A stretch of 38,264 nucleotides of DNA from Hyphomicrobiales bacterium (GTDB lineage: Bacteria; Pseudomonadota; Alphaproteobacteria; Rhizobiales; Beijerinckiaceae): assembly GCA_028868735.1 (NCBI GenBank), contig JAGWTW010000028.1:1-38264 (forward strand), read 5' to 3'. The translations under genes and the position numbers were made by a program. Under the pieces are notes generated by a model. That model did no database searches. It saw only the letters and a list, made by a program, of their open reading frames with translations, and was not told the DNA's origin. Shown piece by piece: positions 1 to 8,620 of the stretch; within the stretch, counting starts at the first letter, position 1; every line of letters begins with the position of its first letter.

Positions 1-271
1 AGCCGAGTCGCCGCAATTCGGCGTCGCGGGCGGCGTCATGCAATTTCTGCTCGACGCTTTCGTGCGGAGACCCGTCGAGTTCGACGATGAGGCGATGCCT
101 GACGCACAGGAAATCGACAACGAAACGAGCGATCGGAACCTGCCGTCGAAACTCGAGGCCATCGAGACGGCCGCTGCGCAAGGCGCGCCAGAGCATGATC
201 TCGGCGGCCGCCATGTCGCGGCGAAGGCGCGAACGAAGTCTGTCTGGCGCCGACGCGAGCGGGCGTCGCAC
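1..271 (-). CDS. DUF559 endonuclease-fold protein, N-terminal part (cut by window edge)
   Basis: Reading the minus strand from a GTG at 271 gives about 90 residues with the DUF559 hallmarks: an Arg-rich start, MLWRALRSGRLDG, FRRQVPIARFVVDFLC and LIVELDGSPHE, then DAARDAELRRLG at the edge. DUF559 proteins are small and related to the Vsr/very-short-patch-repair restriction-endonuclease fold; the Asp of VVDF and the E-x-D of LIVELDG match the usual catalytic region. An in-frame TAA lies three codons before the GTG, so the start is 271 or the internal ATG at 214. The C-terminal third lies outside the window. Cellular role is unknown for the family. It is followed upstream by palindromic repeats, a neighbourhood also seen for the GIY-YIG gene at the other end of the window. 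Confidence 0.8.
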   Translation of the reverse strand, partial: MRRPLASAPDRLRSRLRRDMAAAEIMLWRALRSGRLDGLEFRRQVPIARFVVDFLCVRHRLIVELDGSPHESVEQKLHDAARDAELRRLG

Positions 272-320
272 ACGGTCTTATGGCGACGTTCTTTCTGCAA
301 GCTGTTTCGGGCGGCGCGGT

Positions 321-375
321 CCCTCATCCGACCCTTGCTTCGCAAGGGCCGCCTTCTCCCGCAAGCGGGAGAAGG
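321..375. repeat. Double-hairpin intergenic repeat
   Basis: Two adjacent hairpins: CCCTTGC/GCAAGGG (332-348, 3-base loop) and a perfect 11-base stem CCTTCTCCCGC/GCGGGAGAAGG around AA (352-375). The preceding CCCTCATCCG completes a pattern that I know as a common intergenic repeat in Rhizobiales. It is not followed by a T-run, so it is a repeat rather than an ordinary terminator. Confidence 0.75.
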
Positions 376-559
376 AGTCCGCAACCGGGTCGATCCTTCG
401 CGTTGAGCTCGGCGCCGGAACCGGTCGTTCGGCGGTCCGCCGGGAAGCCGAATTGGCTGGAGGAGAGAGGGCGGAAAACGGCGTTTGCGGCTCGATGTTC
501 GCAAACGTGTCCCTCATGCCCGCGCCCGCAGGACGCGTCTCGAGCATAGGGGCTGCGGC

Positions 560-599
560 CATCCTTCGAGACGCGCCTTCGGCGCGCCGCGGGATGAGG
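560..599. repeat. REP-like palindromic repeat, CTTCGAGACGCGCC type
   Basis: The element begins CATCCTTCGAGACGCGCC and ends GGGATGAGG, with a GGCGCGCC core. It belongs to the same family as the elements at 32189-32290 and 37079-37707, with a different centre. It sits in the gap upstream of the DUF559 gene. Confidence 0.7.
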
Positions 600-683
600 C
601 ATTGGCGGCGTGATCCGTGCGCGGTCGATTGATGGTTCGCGCTTGCCCCGATGCCGAAGCGTTCGGCCGGTGCGGGCGTTCGT

Positions 684-1115
684 TCAGCCCGCGAGCAGGT
701 CGCCGATCGCGCCGTGCGCGGCGGCGACGGCCTTGGACAGGCCGCCGAGGCAGGCTGCGACGTCGCCTTCGGCGCGGGCGCAATCCTCGTAGGTTTCGGC
801 CGCGGCGGCGACGCCGAAGGCGCCGACGGCCCTGGCCGAGCCTTTCAGCGTGTGGGCGAGGTCGGCGCGCCAGCGGCCGTCGACCGGGCCCGGCTCGGCG
901 AGGCGGGCGAGGATCTGGGCGGACTGACGGTCGAACAGGCGCAGAAGCTCGGCCTCGAGATCGCGCTCGCCGAAGGTCTGCCTGGCGAGGTGGACGAGAT
1001 CGATCGGCGTTTCGCCGGCGGGGGAGGGCGCCCTGGCGATCGGGTCGGCAAATGCACGCGCTGTCTGGGCCAAATCAGCCTCCATCGAAAACAAGCCAGT
1101 TGCGGGCGGCGGCAC
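684..1115 (-). CDS. HPt domain phosphotransfer protein
   Basis: A 143-residue protein whose C-terminal two thirds is a histidine phosphotransfer (HPt) helical bundle. The phosphorylatable histidine is His88 in the motif AHTLKGSARAVGA, matching the family HxLKGSA signature. Such proteins relay phosphate between hybrid histidine kinases and response regulators in the cytoplasm. The first 35 residues look unstructured (Pro/Ala-rich). The start is a GTG at 1115 with an AGGA very close upstream; the ATG at 1085 lacks a Shine-Dalgarno site but is possible. No kinase or receiver gene is adjacent, so its partners are encoded elsewhere. It is divergent from the giant polar protein gene, with 227 bases between the two starts. 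Confidence 0.85.
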   Translation of the reverse strand: MPPPATGLFSMEADLAQTARAFADPIARAPSPAGETPIDLVHLARQTFGERDLEAELLRLFDRQSAQILARLAEPGPVDGRWRADLAHTLKGSARAVGAFGVAAAAETYEDCARAEGDVAACLGGLSKAVAAAHGAIGDLLAG

Positions 1116-1342
1116 GATCCTGGCGGCGTTACGTTTTCGAAGCGTCTCAAACCGCCGGAATTTGGCTGTTTGAAGTCAGTGTTGGTTCAACATGGTGAAC
1201 AGGGCGTTAACGACGTTTGGAAGTTGCAATCGACCTGCGGTTTCAATCCGCGACGCCCGGGGATAGAGTTACTTTTGGTTAACGGTTCCGCAGGCGGGCG
1301 GAATCCGCCCGGCGTTCAGTCGGTTCGTACGAGAGGCGTTTC

Positions 1343-4300
1343 ATGGCTACCCAACCCAAGTCCCAGGACGCAGCTGCGGCTGCTTTCTCGGCGATCGAGG
1401 ATGCGCTGAACCTCAACGGCTCCGATCCGGAGCCGGCGACGGAAGCGAGGCCGGAAACCAAGCCGGAAAATACCGCCGCCAAGCCAGGCGCAGGGCCCGT
1501 CGGCTTCGATCTGCCGAAGCCCCGCCAAGAGGAAACATCGGTGCGCCTGCCTGAAATCCGTGACGACGAATTCGTGAAACCGCGCCCGACGGAAACCGCT
1601 GCGCGCGCGCCAGAACCGCGCCCGACCGAGGCGCGCACGCCCGCCGCCGCCAACGACGACCGGCGCACCGTCGGGCAGATTTTGCAGGCGATGCAGGTTC
1701 GCCCGAGCGCGACGCCGCTCGTCGTCGCGACGCTGTTTTCCGCAGCGTGGGCGGGGGTCTGGGCGATCTGGGCCAACGCCAACCGCGCAACGCTGTTTTC
1801 CGGCGATTTCGCGCGCATCGAGCCGGCGATGGCCGCGCTCGCGCTCATCGGGCCGATCGTCCTGTTCTACCTTCTCGCCGTCATCGCGCGCCGCGCGCAG
1901 GAAATGCGCCTGACCGCGCGCTCGATGACCGAAGTCGCCATTCGCCTGGCCGAGCCCGAGACGATCGCGACCGAGCAGGTGATCACGCTCTCGCAGGCGA
2001 TCCGTCGCGAGGTGGCGTCCATGGGCGACGGCATCGAGCGCGCGCTCGCCCGTGCGAGCGAACTCGAAACCATGGTGCGTTCGGAAGTGGCGACGCTCGA
2101 GCGCTCCTATTCGGACAACGAGCGGCGCATCCGCTCTCTCATCGACGAACTTTCCAACGAGCGCGAGGCGATCGTCGTCAATGCGGAGAAAGTGCGCACC
2201 GCCATGTCCGGCGCGCATGAAAATCTCTCGCAGACGCTGGCTGTGACATCGCAGCGCCTGTCCGACAGCGTGAGCGAAGCGGGCGTGCGCGTGACGCAAT
2301 CGCTCGGCGCGCGCAGCGAGGAGATCGCCAATACGCTCGGCCAGACCGGCGAGCGCATCGTCGAGGGTCTGTCCGACCACGGCGGCGAAATCGTCGCGCG
2401 CATCGCGACGACCGGCGAGCAGATCGTCGCGGGACTTTCCGCGCATGGCGGGGACGTCATCGGACGCCTCGCCGAAACCGGCGAGCAGATCGTCAACGGG
2501 CTTTCGACGCACGGCGGCGACGTCGTCGCGCGCCTCACCGAGACCGGCGACACGGTTACGCGCCATCTCGGCGGCACGGGCGATGCGGTCGCCGCGCTGC
2601 TGATCAGCAAGATCGGGGAATCGACAGATCGCCTGCGCGAAACGAGCGAGGCGCTCGCGCTCGACCTGCAAGGCCGCAGCGAAGACGTCGTGCGGCGGAT
2701 GGGCGTGCTGAGCGAAAATATCGCCGCGACGCTCGATGGCCACGGCGCCGATCTCGTCGACCGGCTGGCTGCGACCGGCGACCGCATCCACGAGACGGTG
2801 ACGGTCCATGGCGCCAATCTCGATGTGTCGCTCGCCGATACGGCGAACCGCCTGCACGACAATCTCACGACGATCTCGACGCAACTCGTCGACGGTCTCG
2901 CAATGCGCGTGGACGAGGCCTCGAACGCGTTCGAGACGCATGGCGCGCGCATGGCCGATCTCATCGAGACGACGCACGAACGCGCCCGCGCCGATCTGGA
3001 GGCGCACAGCGACCGCATGATCTCGGCCTTCTCCGACCGCGCCGGCGCGACGTCGGACGCGCTGATGCGCCACGCCGACGATCTGCAAGACCGGATCGCC
3101 GCGACGACCGCGCAGGCGGAAAGCGCCTACCGGACGCACGCCGAACAGCTTCACGCTCATTTCGCGGCGACCGCGGCGCAGACGCACGAGGGCTTGCGGA
3201 CCCATTCGGAAAGCCTGCAATCCAGCATCGCGGCGGCAGCAGCGCTGACGCAGGAGAGCCTGCGCGGCCATTCGGCGGACGTGCTGGCGGGCGTCGCGGC
3301 TGCGGCGGCGATCACGGAAGAGCGCCTGCGCAATCATTCCGACGAAATGCAGTCCGCCATCGCCGCGACGGCTGCGCAGACGGAAGAGCGCCTGCGCAGC
3401 CTGTCCGACAGCGTGCAGGGAAACCTCGCCGACACTGTGGAGCAGACGCAGTCGAGCCTGCGCGGACATTCGGACGCGCTGCAGACGAGCCTTGCCGCGA
3501 CGGCGGCGCAGACAGATGCGAGACTGCGGGCGCACGCCGACGATATGCAGGCCAGCCTCGCGGCGGCGGCGTCGCACACGGAAACGAGTCTGCGCGATCA
3601 TTCCGAGGCGTTGCAGACCGGTCTCCTGTCGGCGACCGCGCGCGCCGAGGAAGCCCTGCGCCGCAATACAGAAGCGTTGCAAAGCGGGCTCGCGGCCACC
3701 GCGGCCCAGTCGCAGGAAGCCTATCGCGAGCATGCGGAGGCGATCCAGCGGAGCCTTGCGGACGCGAGCGCTTCGATCCTCGGCGAGCTTGAGTCGCGTA
3801 CGCAGCAAGTGCAGGGCGGCTTTACCGAGGCGACGAGCAAGGCGAGCGACACCCTTCAGACGCATATCGCAGGCCTCAGCGCCGAATTCCGGACGACAAG
3901 CGACCGCGCGCTGGCCAATTTCCAGAACCGCACGACCGACATGCATCGCCGTTTTGCGACGACCGCAGGCGAAGCGGTCGAGGCGATCGGCGTGCACGGC
4001 GATCGCGTCAACGACGCGCTCGCGACGAAACTCGAGAGTTTCGTCGCCGCGATCGGCCGCCACGAGGGCGATCTGTCCGACAGGCTCGTCGCCGAGGGCG
4101 ATCGCATCTCCAACGAACTCGTCTCGCGCCTCGAAGGCGTCGAGGACGTGTTCGAACAAACCGCGGCCCGGATCGGGCACAACAGTCAGGCGTTCCACAA
4201 GACGCTCGACGAACGCCTCACCGCGTTCGAAACGACGATGCGCGCGCACGGCCAGCAGACGACGGACCGGATCGCCGGGCATTCGCGCGACTTCACCGAA

Positions 4301-6937
4301 GAAGTGGCCCGCCACCTGTCTTCGATCGAGGAAGCCGTGACGGTGCACGGCGCGCAGTTCAGCGCGTCCCTCGCCGAACGCGCTGCGCTGATTTCCGATC
4401 AGCTCGCAGGCCAGCTCGATACGTTCGAAGGCCGCTCCGGCGAACGGATCCGCGATGCGGTGGAACAGCTCGATCAGCTCATTTCGCGGATCGACACGGG
4501 TCTCGACGCGCGGTCGCAGACGTTCAACGACGCGCTTGCGCGCCGCGCAATCGAGATCGCGCGCGTACTCGGCGAAGGCGGCCGCGAGGTCACCGCTGCG
4601 CTCGACGCCAAAGCGAAGGATATCGATCAGATCCTGCTCGCCCGCTCCGGCCAACTCAGCGAAACGCTCGGCGCCAAGGCCGACGAGATCAACGCCACGC
4701 TGGGCGGACGCGCCAGCGAGATCGCAGAGACGCTCGACGGACGGATCACGCAGTTCGAGGACCGCGTCGTCAATCGGCTCGATCTTGTCGCGCAGGAGAT
4801 CGACGGACGCGGCCGCGAAGTCGTGGAATCGCTGGAGACGCGGGTCAATTCGTTCCAGCAGCAGGTGGTCGAGCGGCTCAGCGGCCTGTCCGCCGACATC
4901 GACACCCGCGGACGCTCGGTGGTCGAATTGCTCGCCCAGCGCGTGCAGGAGATCAGTTCGACGCTCAACGTCGCACGGCGTGAACTCGACGTCATGCTGC
5001 ATCATCGCACGACCGAGCTCGGCGAGACGCTGCTCAAGAAGGTCGGCGACATCAATTCGTCGGTCGGCTCGAACCTCGCCGCGCTGGAAACGACGCTCAC
5101 GACGCGTGGCGACAGCCTGTCCGAACTGCTCGCGGCCCGTTCGACGGATCTGCACCAGATCTTCGACACCAAGGGCGCGCTGCTCATTGACCTGCTCACC
5201 GCACGCGGCGACGAGGTTTCCAAGGAACTCGCGAGCGTCGGCGAACTCGTCACCAACGCCATCGAACAGCGCGGCTCGGCCGTCGTCGACCATCTGGCGC
5301 GCAAGCAGGCCGACATCGTCATGGCCGTCGATCGCTCGACGCAGGCGCTGCGGCAGGCGATGGACTCCAGCGCGGCCCGCTCCGTGGGCGCGGTCAGCGA
5401 GACGCACGAGCGCGTGCGCGACGAACTGACCGGCGTGCACGAGCGCCTGACCGGCGAACTCACGGACATTCACGAGCGGGTGCGTGGCGGACTGACTTCG
5501 GTTCTGTCGCAGCTCGGCGAAAGCAACGGCGCGCTGCAGGCCGTCATCGAGCAGGCTTCGGGCAATCTCGCCGCGCTCGACAGCTCGCTGGTCGAGCGGC
5601 TGCACGACTTCCGCAGCGCGGTCGAAAGCGCCGCGGGCGACGTCGACCGCATCGCTTCGTCCACGACCGCGGCCGTCGGCGAAGCGCGCGCGCTGACAGA
5701 GTCGGTCGATCATCACAACGACGCGCTCGCGCAGAGCGTCGGCGCCTTGTCGCGCACGCAGGCCGCGCTCGACGCCACGCTCGAAACGCGCCGCGCGACG
5801 CTGGAGGGCCTGCTCTCCGAAATGGATCGCCGCAGGGACGATTTCGACAATGTCCTCACGTCGTTCGCGTCGCTGGTCGAAAACGCCTTCCGCGAGTCGG
5901 AGGCGCGGGCGCGCGAAATCGGCGACTTCCTGACGGAAGCCGCGCAATCGACGGCGGTGGCCGTCGAAAAGCAGTTCACCGAAATCCGGTCGGCGACCGG
6001 CCGCGAACGCGAGCGGACGGCCTCCGCCATGCGCGCGGCCTACGAACAGGCCAACGAAGAAATGTCCAAGGTGTTCGGAGAGGCGACGCAGCGCTTCGGC
6101 GCGGCGGCGGCGGAAATCCGCACCATGGCGGCCGATATCCGCAAGGAGCTCGATTCCACGCGGCAAGAGCTGGCGCGCGGCGCCGCCGATCTTCCGCGCG
6201 AGGCGCTGGATCAGGCGACCTCGTTGCGCAAGATCGTCGGCGAGCAGATCAAGGCGGTGAACGAATTGTCGGGCATCGTCGACAAGGCCGGACGCGCGCA
6301 CGACGTCGCCGCGCGCGAGGTCGAGGCCGTGGCGCCGGAACGTCCTGCGCCGACCACGCCGCCCGCGCCTGCGCCCGTCCCCGTCGCGCCGCGCGCGGAA
6401 CCTCGCCGTCCCGCGGCGCCGCGTCCCGCATCCTTCGCTCCGCGCGAGGAAGCGCCGCGTCCGCGGCCCGCGCAGCCCGCGCCGACCGCGCGTCCCGCGG
6501 CGCCGCCGCAGGGCGGCGAGCGCGGTCCGGGCTGGCTGTCCGATCTGCTCGCGCGCGCATCGCGCGAGGAGGATCGCGCGCCTGCGCCCGCCAAGCCGAT
6601 CGACTCGCTCGATGCTTTGTCGCTCGACATCGCGCGCATGCTCAACCACGACGCCGTCGTCGATCTGTGGGAGCGCTATCGCCGCGGCGAGCACGACGCC
6701 TTCGACAGACGCCTCTACACGCCGCAGGGGCAGGCGGCCTTCGAGGAAATTCGTCGTCGCTATCGCGGCGAGCGCGAATTCCGCGACACCGTCGATCGCT
6801 ACATCCAGGAGTTCGAGCGCCTGCTGTCCGAAGTCAGCCGCGACGACCGCGACGGCGAACTCGCCAAATCCTACCTCGTGTCGGACACGGGCAAGGTCTA
6901 CACGATGCTGGCGCACGCGGCGCAACGTTTCGACTAG
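1343..6937 (+). CDS. GPR/RgsE-like giant coiled-coil polar growth protein
   Basis: A 1864-residue protein. Residues 1-115 are Pro/Glu-rich and disordered; two membrane segments follow (about 122-144 and 162-182), then a conserved stretch (MTEVAIRLAEPE to LIDELSNER, about 195-280). About 1300 residues of amphipathic, apolipoprotein-like coiled coil come next, with 22-residue repeats at 333-420 and 533-818. A Pro-rich linker (about 1660-1730) leads to a compact C-terminal domain (GWLSDLLARA to MLAHAAQRFD). This layout matches GPR of Agrobacterium and RgsE of Sinorhizobium, which form a ring at the growing pole and are needed for polar growth; the assignment is from memory of that family. ATG at 1343 has GAGAGG six bases upstream. 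It is monocistronic, ending at a strong terminator. The reverse strand is open for nearly the whole length; I treat that as a composition artefact. Confidence 0.85.
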   Translation: MATQPKSQDAAAAAFSAIEDALNLNGSDPEPATEARPETKPENTAAKPGAGPVGFDLPKPRQEETSVRLPEIRDDEFVKPRPTETAARAPEPRPTEARTPAAANDDRRTVGQILQAMQVRPSATPLVVATLFSAAWAGVWAIWANANRATLFSGDFARIEPAMAALALIGPIVLFYLLAVIARRAQEMRLTARSMTEVAIRLAEPETIATEQVITLSQAIRREVASMGDGIERALARASELETMVRSEVATLERSYSDNERRIRSLIDELSNEREAIVVNAEKVRTAMSGAHENLSQTLAVTSQRLSDSVSEAGVRVTQSLGARSEEIANTLGQTGERIVEGLSDHGGEIVARIATTGEQIVAGLSAHGGDVIGRLAETGEQIVNGLSTHGGDVVARLTETGDTVTRHLGGTGDAVAALLISKIGESTDRLRETSEALALDLQGRSEDVVRRMGVLSENIAATLDGHGADLVDRLAATGDRIHETVTVHGANLDVSLADTANRLHDNLTTISTQLVDGLAMRVDEASNAFETHGARMADLIETTHERARADLEAHSDRMISAFSDRAGATSDALMRHADDLQDRIAATTAQAESAYRTHAEQLHAHFAATAAQTHEGLRTHSESLQSSIAAAAALTQESLRGHSADVLAGVAAAAAITEERLRNHSDEMQSAIAATAAQTEERLRSLSDSVQGNLADTVEQTQSSLRGHSDALQTSLAATAAQTDARLRAHADDMQASLAAAASHTETSLRDHSEALQTGLLSATARAEEALRRNTEALQSGLAATAAQSQEAYREHAEAIQRSLADASASILGELESRTQQVQGGFTEATSKASDTLQTHIAGLSAEFRTTSDRALANFQNRTTDMHRRFATTAGEAVEAIGVHGDRVNDALATKLESFVAAIGRHEGDLSDRLVAEGDRISNELVSRLEGVEDVFEQTAARIGHNSQAFHKTLDERLTAFETTMRAHGQQTTDRIAGHSRDFTEEVARHLSSIEEAVTVHGAQFSASLAERAALISDQLAGQLDTFEGRSGERIRDAVEQLDQLISRIDTGLDARSQTFNDALARRAIEIARVLGEGGREVTAALDAKAKDIDQILLARSGQLSETLGAKADEINATLGGRASEIAETLDGRITQFEDRVVNRLDLVAQEIDGRGREVVESLETRVNSFQQQVVERLSGLSADIDTRGRSVVELLAQRVQEISSTLNVARRELDVMLHHRTTELGETLLKKVGDINSSVGSNLAALETTLTTRGDSLSELLAARSTDLHQIFDTKGALLIDLLTARGDEVSKELASVGELVTNAIEQRGSAVVDHLARKQADIVMAVDRSTQALRQAMDSSAARSVGAVSETHERVRDELTGVHERLTGELTDIHERVRGGLTSVLSQLGESNGALQAVIEQASGNLAALDSSLVERLHDFRSAVESAAGDVDRIASSTTAAVGEARALTESVDHHNDALAQSVGALSRTQAALDATLETRRATLEGLLSEMDRRRDDFDNVLTSFASLVENAFRESEARAREIGDFLTEAAQSTAVAVEKQFTEIRSATGRERERTASAMRAAYEQANEEMSKVFGEATQRFGAAAAEIRTMAADIRKELDSTRQELARGAADLPREALDQATSLRKIVGEQIKAVNELSGIVDKAGRAHDVAAREVEAVAPERPAPTTPPAPAPVPVAPRAEPRRPAAPRPASFAPREEAPRPRPAQPAPTARPAAPPQGGERGPGWLSDLLARASREEDRAPAPAKPIDSLDALSLDIARMLNHDAVVDLWERYRRGEHDAFDRRLYTPQGQAAFEEIRRRYRGEREFRDTVDRYIQEFERLLSEVSRDDRDGELAKSYLVSDTGKVYTMLAHAAQRFD
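2339..2602 (+). repeat. Four tandem 22-residue repeats inside the polar growth protein
   Basis: Four consecutive 66-base units encode 22-residue repeats at residues 333-420. The first three are close copies around TGEQIV-GLS-HGGD-V-RL; the fourth has diverged. The DNA is repeated too (for example ACCGGCGAGCAGATCGTC at about 2410 and 2479). The 22-residue period is two 11-mers, as in apolipoprotein A/E helices. Confidence 0.85.
2939..3796 (+). repeat. Thirteen tandem 22-residue repeats inside the polar growth protein
   Basis: From His533 the protein runs in exact 22-residue register for about thirteen units (66 bases each), the last one weaker. Most begin H-[SA]-[DE]-x-[LM]-Q, have a small-residue middle (IAATAAQT) and end in a pattern like E-x-x-L-R. 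No unit is inserted or out of phase. Helical packing on a membrane or with a partner coiled coil is the likely reason for the period. Confidence 0.85.
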
Positions 6938-6968
6938 CGGCCGGCCCTCCAGACCGGACGCAATCAAG

Positions 6969-6997
6969 GGCGGCGCTTTCCGGCGCCGCCTTTTTTT
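6969..6997 (+). terminator. Rho-independent terminator after the polar growth gene
   Basis: Perfect 8-base stem GGCGGCGC/GCGCCGCC with a 6-base loop, directly followed by seven T residues, 31 bases after the stop codon at 6937. Confidence 0.93.
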
Positions 6998-7088
6998 GTC
7001 CGGGCGGCGCAGCTGCTTCGAAAATAACGGATGCGGCGTGCAAAAAAGGCGTCCCGGGCCGCCCTTCGTTTTGCGCCGACGTCGATCG

Positions 7089-7685
7089 TCAGATCTGCTG
7101 GGCGGTCCAGGCGACGATCTGGCGCATGACCTGGCCGAGCGCGGAATCGAGCGCGTTGGCTGCGGCGCCGTTCGCGGTCGTTGGCGCCGGCGCGGTGGCG
7201 GCGAACAGTCTGGCGGCGATCGGCTTGTTCGTCAGGCGCGACAGAAGACGCACCGCGAGTTCGACGCGCGCGAGCGATGTCTGCACGTCGATTTCGAATT
7301 TCCGGATGGTGACTTCGAGCGAGTAATCGGAAGGGTCGCCGGGATGGCCGACGAATTTCAGCAGCCTGGCGTTCTGGAATGTGCCGATCAGGCGCTCCTG
7401 CACCAGATCCGGCAACCTGTCCGTCCACCGCGCATCGGACAGATAAGCGAGGCTGTTGGCGTCCGTGCGGACCACGATCCGGTCGGAATCGACCGCTTCG
7501 TCCGCGATTGGATCGGAGACGACGAGCGCGCCGCGCAACGGCCGCGCCGTGTGCGCGGGCTGGATGGAGGCGAGATCGTAGCTTGCGAGCTGGCTCGCGC
7601 CGCAGCCCGGCAACGAGAGCGCGCCCAAGAGCGCGAGCGTCACGACGGGAAGTCGGGAAAGAGGTAGCAACCGCCAGCGCAGCAT
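7089..7685 (-). CDS. ABC-type transport auxiliary lipoprotein (PqiC/ABC_trans_aux family)
   Basis: A 198-residue lipoprotein: a basic N-terminus, a hydrophobic segment and a lipobox ending LPGC give a lipidated Cys28. The mature part matches the ABC_trans_aux (DUF330) family, which in PqiC-type proteins forms an outer-membrane-anchored partner for MCE transporters. Conserved-looking blocks are IVVRTDANSLAYLSDARWTD and the C-terminal VMRQIVAWT. It is the last gene of the minus-strand permease-ATPase-MCE operon, with one base between the MCE stop and this ATG (7685). The role inferred is to hand phospholipid between the MCE protein and the outer membrane. It ends about 90 bases from the convergent polar growth terminator. 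Confidence 0.88.
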   Translation of the reverse strand: MLRWRLLPLSRLPVVTLALLGALSLPGCGASQLASYDLASIQPAHTARPLRGALVVSDPIADEAVDSDRIVVRTDANSLAYLSDARWTDRLPDLVQERLIGTFQNARLLKFVGHPGDPSDYSLEVTIRKFEIDVQTSLARVELAVRLLSRLTNKPIAARLFAATAPAPTTANGAAANALDSALGQVMRQIVAWTAQQI

Positions 7686-7686
7686 T

Positions 7687-8619
7687 CTATTTCGCCTTGT
7701 ATTCCGGCAGCGCGGGCTTGGCGCCGAAGATGATCTGGCTCGGATCGCGCTCGAGGGAACGCACCGCGTGGCTGATGTCGTCGAGCGTCTTGCGGCCGTC
7801 GGTGGCGAGCGCCTCGTACTGGCGCAGTCCCGACCCCGAGAAGCGCGCGATATTCGCCAGGATTTCCCTCACGGGATTGTTGATGTTGTCGGCGAGACGA
7901 CGCACGGAGCGCGCGGCGTCGCCGATGTCGACGATCGTCTTGTGGGCGTCGCCGTCCGTGGCGAACATCTTGCTCACGCCGTCGATCGCGTGGTCGAGCT
8001 TGCCGGAGGAGCGGTTGAGATTGGCGAGCAAAGGGCCGAGGCCGTCGGTCTTGTCGGCGAGCGCGGCGGTCGTATCCTGAATGTTGCTGATCGTCTTGTT
8101 GATGGCGTCGCTGTTCTGGTCGATCAGCTTGTTGGCCTTGTCCGACAGCGTTCCGAGCTGTTCGCCGATCCGCTGCGCGGATTCCAGCAGGCTCTGGAAC
8201 TGGGACGAATCCGCCCTGAAGGTCGGATAGGTCTCGTTCGGCTTGGGCTGCCGTTCCGGCGCATCCTTGCTGCCGCCGTAGAGCGCGAGCGAGGCCACGC
8301 CCGTCAGTCCGGAATATTCGAGACGCATGCGCGTGTCGTCCTTGACCGGCATGTGCTTGTCGACCTCGATATGGGCGATCACTTCGCCGGGATCGTCCGG
8401 GTTGATGCCGAGGCTCGTGACGTCGCCGACGCGCAGGCCGTTGAAGGTGACGGCGCCGCCGCGCGAAAGACCCGCGACCGACCCCTGGAAGATGACGTTG
8501 TAGCCGCTGCGAGACGTCGCCTTCGACGGTCCGGAAAACCAGAACACGAAGCCGAAGGCGGCGAAGATCACGGCCAGCGTGAAAGCGCCGATCAGCGCGT
8601 AATTTGCGCGCGTTTCCAT
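7687..8619 (-). CDS. mlaD: MCE-domain lipid-binding protein (MlaD-like)
   Basis: A 310-residue protein with one N-terminal membrane anchor (about residues 6-28), a single MCE/MlaD domain (about 38-115, including FNGLRVGDVTSLGI and the TGVASLALYGG loop), then a long helical periplasmic tail. MCE proteins form hexameric rings that carry phospholipids across the periplasm. I chose the ATG at 8619, one base after the ATPase TGA, with GGGGGTGA just upstream; a TTG 12 bases earlier would overlap the ATPase gene and is less likely. The tail is longer than in E. coli MlaD, as in Ttg2C/PqiB-like proteins with helical barrels. It is translationally coupled in the operon. Confidence 0.92.
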   Translation of the reverse strand: METRANYALIGAFTLAVIFAAFGFVFWFSGPSKATSRSGYNVIFQGSVAGLSRGGAVTFNGLRVGDVTSLGINPDDPGEVIAHIEVDKHMPVKDDTRMRLEYSGLTGVASLALYGGSKDAPERQPKPNETYPTFRADSSQFQSLLESAQRIGEQLGTLSDKANKLIDQNSDAINKTISNIQDTTAALADKTDGLGPLLANLNRSSGKLDHAIDGVSKMFATDGDAHKTIVDIGDAARSVRRLADNINNPVREILANIARFSGSGLRQYEALATDGRKTLDDISHAVRSLERDPSQIIFGAKPALPEYKAK

Positions 8620-8620
8620 C

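Larger units (their letters stand above)
272..683. other. Intergenic gap with palindromic repeats, no gene seen
   Basis: No convincing coding region lies here: open frames on both strands have unnatural Arg/Pro/Ala-rich composition and no recognisable domain. It lies between the start of the DUF559 gene and the stop of the HPt gene, both on the minus strand, and holds two repeat elements described separately. Confidence 0.6.

Noticed and set aside
2339..3796. Regular 66-base repeats considered as a CRISPR or DNA satellite array
   Set aside because: Units are contiguous with no spacers, stay in coding phase and vary as protein repeats do.
1316..6967. A single open frame of about 1880 codons on the minus strand opposite the polar growth gene
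   Set aside because: Its product is an implausible Arg/Asp/Val-rich repeat sequence with no domain, while the plus strand encodes conserved membrane and C-terminal blocks. Lack of stops follows from high GC and from the repeats rarely using Leu/Ser codons that read as stops on the other strand.
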